Origin: BRH-c25 sp041690515
GTDB lineage: Bacteria; Bacillota; Clostridia; Lutisporales; Lutisporaceae
Assembly: GCA_041690515.1 (NCBI GenBank)
Contig: JAWLHF010000143.1
Span: forward strand, 1-6,594
Direction of reading: 5' to 3'
Length of the DNA stretch: 6,594 nucleotides
Numbering within the stretch: the stretch's first letter is position 1; every line of letters begins with the position of its first letter. The position numbers and the translations under genes are program-made. Below the pieces are notes generated by a model, which did not search any database, had not been told where the DNA came from, and was given only the letters and a program-made list of their open reading frames with translations. This document shows, in pieces, positions 3,856 through 6,594 of the stretch.

Positions 3856-5427
3856 CTAGATTTTATAAAAAGCGTTATAGACTCTCAATACAAGTAGTAT
3901 AGCCTGCTCTCTTGTAGTATTTCCCTTTGGAAGTATATAAGCAGTGCCGTCTCCTGCGGCAGAACCATTAAGAACTCCGTTGCCGTTCATGAATTTTACT
4001 GCTTCCAGAGCCCAGGGTGCTATGTCACTTTCATCATTGAATTTGTCCCTGAACTCCGCTGTTGTTACCACATTAGGCATTACTGCTTGTAATGTACGAA
4101 GAAGCATAACGGAGATTTCCTGTCTTGTAACCTTGTTATTAGGTGCAAATTTGCCTTCACCCACTCCGCCGACTATTTTAAGATTGTAAGCCTTCAATAT
4201 TTCAGGGTTGTTAGTATCGCTGAAAGGATTTGCTGCAGCCGGTTCAGCCTTCTTACCTGTCATCTTCTCATATAAAAGAACTGCCAGCTCACAGAACTCT
4301 TCACGGGTAATATCTTTTGGGAACTCTGCCATAACCTTATCAGTAACCAGATTTTCATCCTTCGCCTTGTTTACCTCGGGAGCAGCCCAGCCTGAAAGGC
4401 CTTCATCTCCCGCTTGAAGATCTGTGCTTGGTGCAGCATCCCCGCTTACTGTGAATTGTGCTTTTCCAAACATGCCATACTCATATTCTTCAGGTTGCAT
4501 ACTTCCGGAGCAGAATACTCTTACTTCATAAGTACCCGGTTCATAACCAGCAGTGAATTCATAAGTGTTATTAACCGGAAGATCTGATATATAAGTGTTA
4601 TGATAAGTGTTTTCTAATTTCTCTCCTGATTTGGCAATTCCAAGCCAAGCACCTACTTCAATTTCTCCAGGAGTTAAACCTTTAACTGTTACAGACAACT
4701 TCTCATTAGGTCTCACTAGAGTTTTTGAAAGAACTATATCACCAGGCTGTGCTTTACTGGAAACTACAGTGAATTCCACTTTTCCATAGAAAACAGATTC
4801 ATAATCACTGCTGTCACTGGAAAATACTCTTGCTTCATACTTGCCGAATTTGGCCGGAGCCGTAAAGCTATAAGTATTGTTTGCAGGCAGATCTGAAATA
4901 TAGGTATTATGATAAGTGTTCTCCAGTTTTTCGTTCCAAGCTGAAATTCCAAGCCAAGCACCGTTGTCCAGCTGCTCATCGGTCAAGCCTTTTACTGTAA
5001 CAGACATTGGTTCATTAAGCTTAGCTTCTGCCTTGGATATAGTGATATCACCGGGATTTGCCTTAGGGGCACCTACATTGAAAGGAGCTGCTGCTATGAA
5101 GTTATCATCAGCGTCCATGAGTCTTACTTCATATTTACCTAATTTATCGGGAGCTTCGAATTCCCATACGTTATTTGCAGGCAGATCTGATACATAGGTA
5201 TCATGATAGGTATTTTCATACCTTTCCCCCTCAGGAGAAATTCCCAGCCAAGCACCATCTTCGATCTCTTCGTTACTCAATCCGCTTATAGTTGCCTGGC
5301 CTTTTTCACCAACTGTGAACTCGCTTTTGTTCAAAGTAACCCCGCCTGCTGCAAAGACAGGTACATTCATGAACATTGTAAAGATTAAACATAAGGTTAT
5401 AATAATACTCAGCACTTTCTTGCTCAT
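3856..5427 (-). CDS. Exported surface protein with three Ig-like repeats and an SLH region, 523 aa
   Basis: The protein is exported and probably held on the cell wall through its C-terminus. Residues 1-27 are a signal peptide: MSKK, a hydrophobic core, then VFA-A. Three beta-rich, Ig-like repeats follow (about 30-119, 127-222, 229-328), each with GAWLGI (58, 156, 259), ENTYHxTY(V/I)SDLPxNN and a (G)KYE-R or GTYEVR strand. The C-terminal region (346-515) matches S-layer homology modules, with ITREEF (373), VTRQEI (433) and TTREQA (504) at the usual intervals and NPFSDT at 400; SLH modules bind pyruvylated wall polymers. No catalytic domain is visible, so it may act as a structural, adhesive or ligand-binding protein. 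The frame opens upstream to 5520, but ATG 5425-5427 is the start: it has AAAGGAGGAG (5434-5443) at ideal spacing and begins the signal peptide. It lies downstream of the AraC-family gene but has its own promoter and terminator. Confidence 0.88.
   Translation of the reverse strand: MSKKVLSIIITLCLIFTMFMNVPVFAAGGVTLNKSEFTVGEKGQATISGLSNEEIEDGAWLGISPEGERYENTYHDTYVSDLPANNVWEFEAPDKLGKYEVRLMDADDNFIAAAPFNVGAPKANPGDITISKAEAKLNEPMSVTVKGLTDEQLDNGAWLGISAWNEKLENTYHNTYISDLPANNTYSFTAPAKFGKYEARVFSSDSSDYESVFYGKVEFTVVSSKAQPGDIVLSKTLVRPNEKLSVTVKGLTPGEIEVGAWLGIAKSGEKLENTYHNTYISDLPVNNTYEFTAGYEPGTYEVRVFCSGSMQPEEYEYGMFGKAQFTVSGDAAPSTDLQAGDEGLSGWAAPEVNKAKDENLVTDKVMAEFPKDITREEFCELAVLLYEKMTGKKAEPAAANPFSDTNNPEILKAYNLKIVGGVGEGKFAPNNKVTRQEISVMLLRTLQAVMPNVVTTAEFRDKFNDESDIAPWALEAVKFMNGNGVLNGSAAGDGTAYILPKGNTTREQAILLVLRVYNAFYKI
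4444..5340 (-). repeat. Three tandem about 300-bp coding repeats
   Basis: The Ig-like units occupy 5071-5340, 4762-5049 and 4444-4743. Similarity shows at DNA level: AGATCTGA, followed by a TATAAGTG/CATAGGTA-type stretch, recurs at 5183, 4889 and 4580, 294 and 309 bp apart. Units 2 and 3 are closer to each other than to unit 1, suggesting a later duplication. The best conserved block is the GAWLGI-to-NNTY segment of each unit. Confidence 0.8.
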
Positions 5428-5466
5428 CAAATTCTCCTCCTTTATTTGATCAGTATCGACATAGAC

Positions 5467-5475
5467 ATTGTAACA
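5467..5475 (-). promoter_or_regulatory. Candidate extended -10 promoter of the surface protein gene
   Basis: On the minus strand TGT directly precedes TACAAT (5467-5472), an extended -10 motif matching five of six hexamer positions. It would start transcription near 5460, about 33 nt before the start codon. No good -35 is seen at the right distance, which fits an extended -10 promoter or one that needs an activator. Confidence 0.45.
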
Positions 5476-5530
5476 CCAAGGGCTATAGAATTCTTCCGAA
5501 TTATTGACAGGTGCTTTCAAAAAATTGCAT

Positions 5531-5561
5531 AAAAAAAGAACTCACTGTATATCAGGAGTTC
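5531..5561 (-). terminator. Intrinsic terminator overlapping the AraC-family stop codon
   Basis: On the minus strand GAACTC (5556-5561) and CTG pair with CAG and GAGTTC (5538-5543) with one bulged base, followed by T7 (5531-5537). The TGA stop at 5552-5554 lies within the hairpin, so translation runs into the terminator. It separates the regulator transcript from that of the downstream surface protein. Confidence 0.8.
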
Positions 5562-6436
5562 ATTCTATACTCAGTAGGAGAAAGCCCGGTCTTCTTCCTA
5601 AAGGTGGATGTGAAATGGCTATGGCTGGAGAAGCCGCACATCATGCTTATCTCGGTAATAGTATTACCATTGGACTCCAGCATTTTTTTTGCCTTTTCAA
5701 TTTTCATATCCAATAGATACTCATAGGGGGTCTTACTTGTCTTGGATTTGAAATATCTTATAAATGCGAATTTATTCATTTTTATAAGCTCAGCCAGCTC
5801 CGCACAGGAAACACCGGCGGTATAGTTTTCGTTCATATAATCAATAACTGCCTTAATGCTCGCCTCATTGCTTTCAATAATGTTGTCGGGTTTTGACGAC
5901 AGGCTGTGCCTAATTTGACGGAGCATATTTCCTATTATCAGCATACTGAGGTTTTCTACCATATATTCATAACCTGTCTGTTTGTATCTAAGCTCTTCCA
6001 GAAAAAGTTGAACCAGCATATGCAGGTCATGGTTCACCTCAAAGGAGGCGTTTGAAAAGACTATGTCGGATGAATCATACATGCCTGCAGCCACATCATG
6101 GACAAGATCTTTACTGACATGTATGCCGCACAGGCTGCAGTTCGTAAGATTAGCTGCGATTCCATGTTCCTGCATCGGATTGACTGCAAAAAGTGAATTG
6201 GGATTTCGGGTATACATCTTGTTATCAATGACTGTAAAAGGCAGAGAAGCTTTAGATATGACGAACTCGTAGCTATTGTGGGAATGAGTGCCGTGAGAGA
6301 TGCTTGTAGCTTTATTTGTTGTTACAACAGCCACACTACCGGTACAATAATTTTCAAGTACCATCTTTGAATTTGCTACGTTGTCCATGGGGACTGCACC
6401 TGTCAGTTCAAATAGCTTTTCTAAAGAAACTTCCAC
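5552..6436 (-). CDS. AraC-family transcriptional regulator with cupin-like sensor domain, 294 aa
   Basis: This is a DNA-binding regulator of the two-domain AraC/XylS type. Numbered from GTG 6434-6436, the N-terminal part (about 25-150) is a cupin-like sensing domain with HGTHSH (48-53), EF, and EHG with His91, the usual layout of the AraC cupin; a CSLC motif is at 100-103. The C-terminal 100 residues form the double helix-turn-helix domain: first helix pair around 209-229 (CAELAELIKMNKFAFIRYF), second around 259-280 (ITEISMMCGFSSHSHFTSTFRKKTG), ending with LSPTEYR. Length is normal and all conserved positions seem present. The frame extends to GTG 6443-6445, but that codon lies inside AGGGGTGA, which is the ribosome binding site for GTG 6434-6436, so the shorter start is preferred. 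The ligand is unknown; a sugar or other small molecule is usual. The co-directional surface protein gene is a plausible target, and self-regulation is common in the family. Confidence 0.92.
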   Translation of the reverse strand: MEVSLEKLFELTGAVPMDNVANSKMVLENYCTGSVAVVTTNKATSISHGTHSHNSYEFVISKASLPFTVIDNKMYTRNPNSLFAVNPMQEHGIAANLTNCSLCGIHVSKDLVHDVAAGMYDSSDIVFSNASFEVNHDLHMLVQLFLEELRYKQTGYEYMVENLSMLIIGNMLRQIRHSLSSKPDNIIESNEASIKAVIDYMNENYTAGVSCAELAELIKMNKFAFIRYFKSKTSKTPYEYLLDMKIEKAKKMLESNGNTITEISMMCGFSSHSHFTSTFRKKTGLSPTEYRMNS

Positions 6437-6506
6437 AAAACTCACCCCTGTGTAAAAGATGTTGATGATTAACTATCAGGTATTAATAATAACGAGCTGT
6501 GCTGCT

Positions 6507-6518
6507 TTGTTTGAACAA
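6507..6518. promoter_or_regulatory. TTGTT-TG-AACAA palindrome upstream of the AraC-family gene
   Basis: TTGTT and AACAA form an inverted repeat with a 2-bp centre, just downstream of the predicted start of transcription of the regulator gene. The position would suit an autoregulatory or catabolite-type operator. It is short and may be chance. Confidence 0.25.
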
Positions 6519-6535
6519 CTGATTCTGCAACATGC

Positions 6536-6563
6536 TTTATAAACCATATGGAAGATCAAACAA
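6536..6563 (-). promoter_or_regulatory. Candidate promoter of the AraC-family gene
   Basis: On the minus strand TTGTTT (6558-6563) and TATAAA (6536-6541) are 16 bp apart, a reasonable sigma-A type pair with five of six matches in the -10. The leader would be about 90 nt and would contain the palindrome at 6507-6518. Confidence 0.4.
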
Positions 6564-6594
6564 TAATAAGTAAATATAATCCAATCTTATTATA

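Noticed and set aside
5428..5520. Upstream extension of the surface protein frame
   Set aside because: The 31 extra codons have no ribosome binding site, would place the signal peptide inside the protein, and cover the promoter and the true ribosome binding site.
5504..5533. Plus-strand TTGACA with GCATAA at 17 bp, reading antisense into the regulator gene
   Set aside because: The -35 is perfect, but the -10 is poor and no plus-strand gene follows; an antisense RNA cannot be excluded but is not supported.

Overview
The window looks like chromosomal DNA from a low-GC, spore-former-type Firmicute, most likely an anaerobic Clostridia member of the cellulolytic Ruminiclostridium/Acetivibrio kind. 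This is inferred from the AT-rich intergenic DNA, strong AGGAGG-type ribosome binding sites, A/T-flanked intrinsic terminators, a SHEFKTPL-type cytosolic PAS kinase and a secreted protein with a C-terminal S-layer homology region. No phage, plasmid, transposase or CRISPR signal is visible.

Layout. (1) 49-456, minus strand: a small acidic, probably all-helical protein of unknown function, with a hairpin in its leader. (2) 457-814: a 358-bp divergent control region holding candidate promoters for both strands, three ATTTACAT motifs in a helical-turn arrangement, and a 13-bp hairpin just before the next gene. (3) 815-1285, plus strand: a GreA/GreB-family elongation factor. (4) 1293-1322: a bidirectional terminator shared with the convergent gene. 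(5) 1337-3265, minus strand: a soluble sensor histidine kinase with three PAS domains and no response regulator beside it, driven by a good sigma-A type promoter at 3376-3404. (6) 3311-3855: a 545-bp gap with two composite palindromic repeats whose hairpins carry compensatory changes, a 100-bp segment bounded by inverted repeats, and two terminators. (7) 3856-5427, minus strand: an exported protein with three Ig-like repeats and an SLH region. (8) 5552-6436, minus strand: an AraC-family regulator with a cupin-like sensor domain, whose terminator overlaps its own stop codon. (9) 6437-6594: the regulator's upstream region with a promoter candidate and a small palindrome.

How the genes may work together. 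Every gene appears to have its own promoter and terminator, so this is a row of single-gene units rather than an operon. The AraC-family gene lies just upstream of, and in the same direction as, the cell-surface protein gene, which makes that gene a reasonable but unproven target. The kinase partner is not in the window. The most unusual non-coding material is the palindrome cluster at 3485-3634 and the leader of the Gre-like gene at 672-774. I did not find a clear multi-gene system of a new type.
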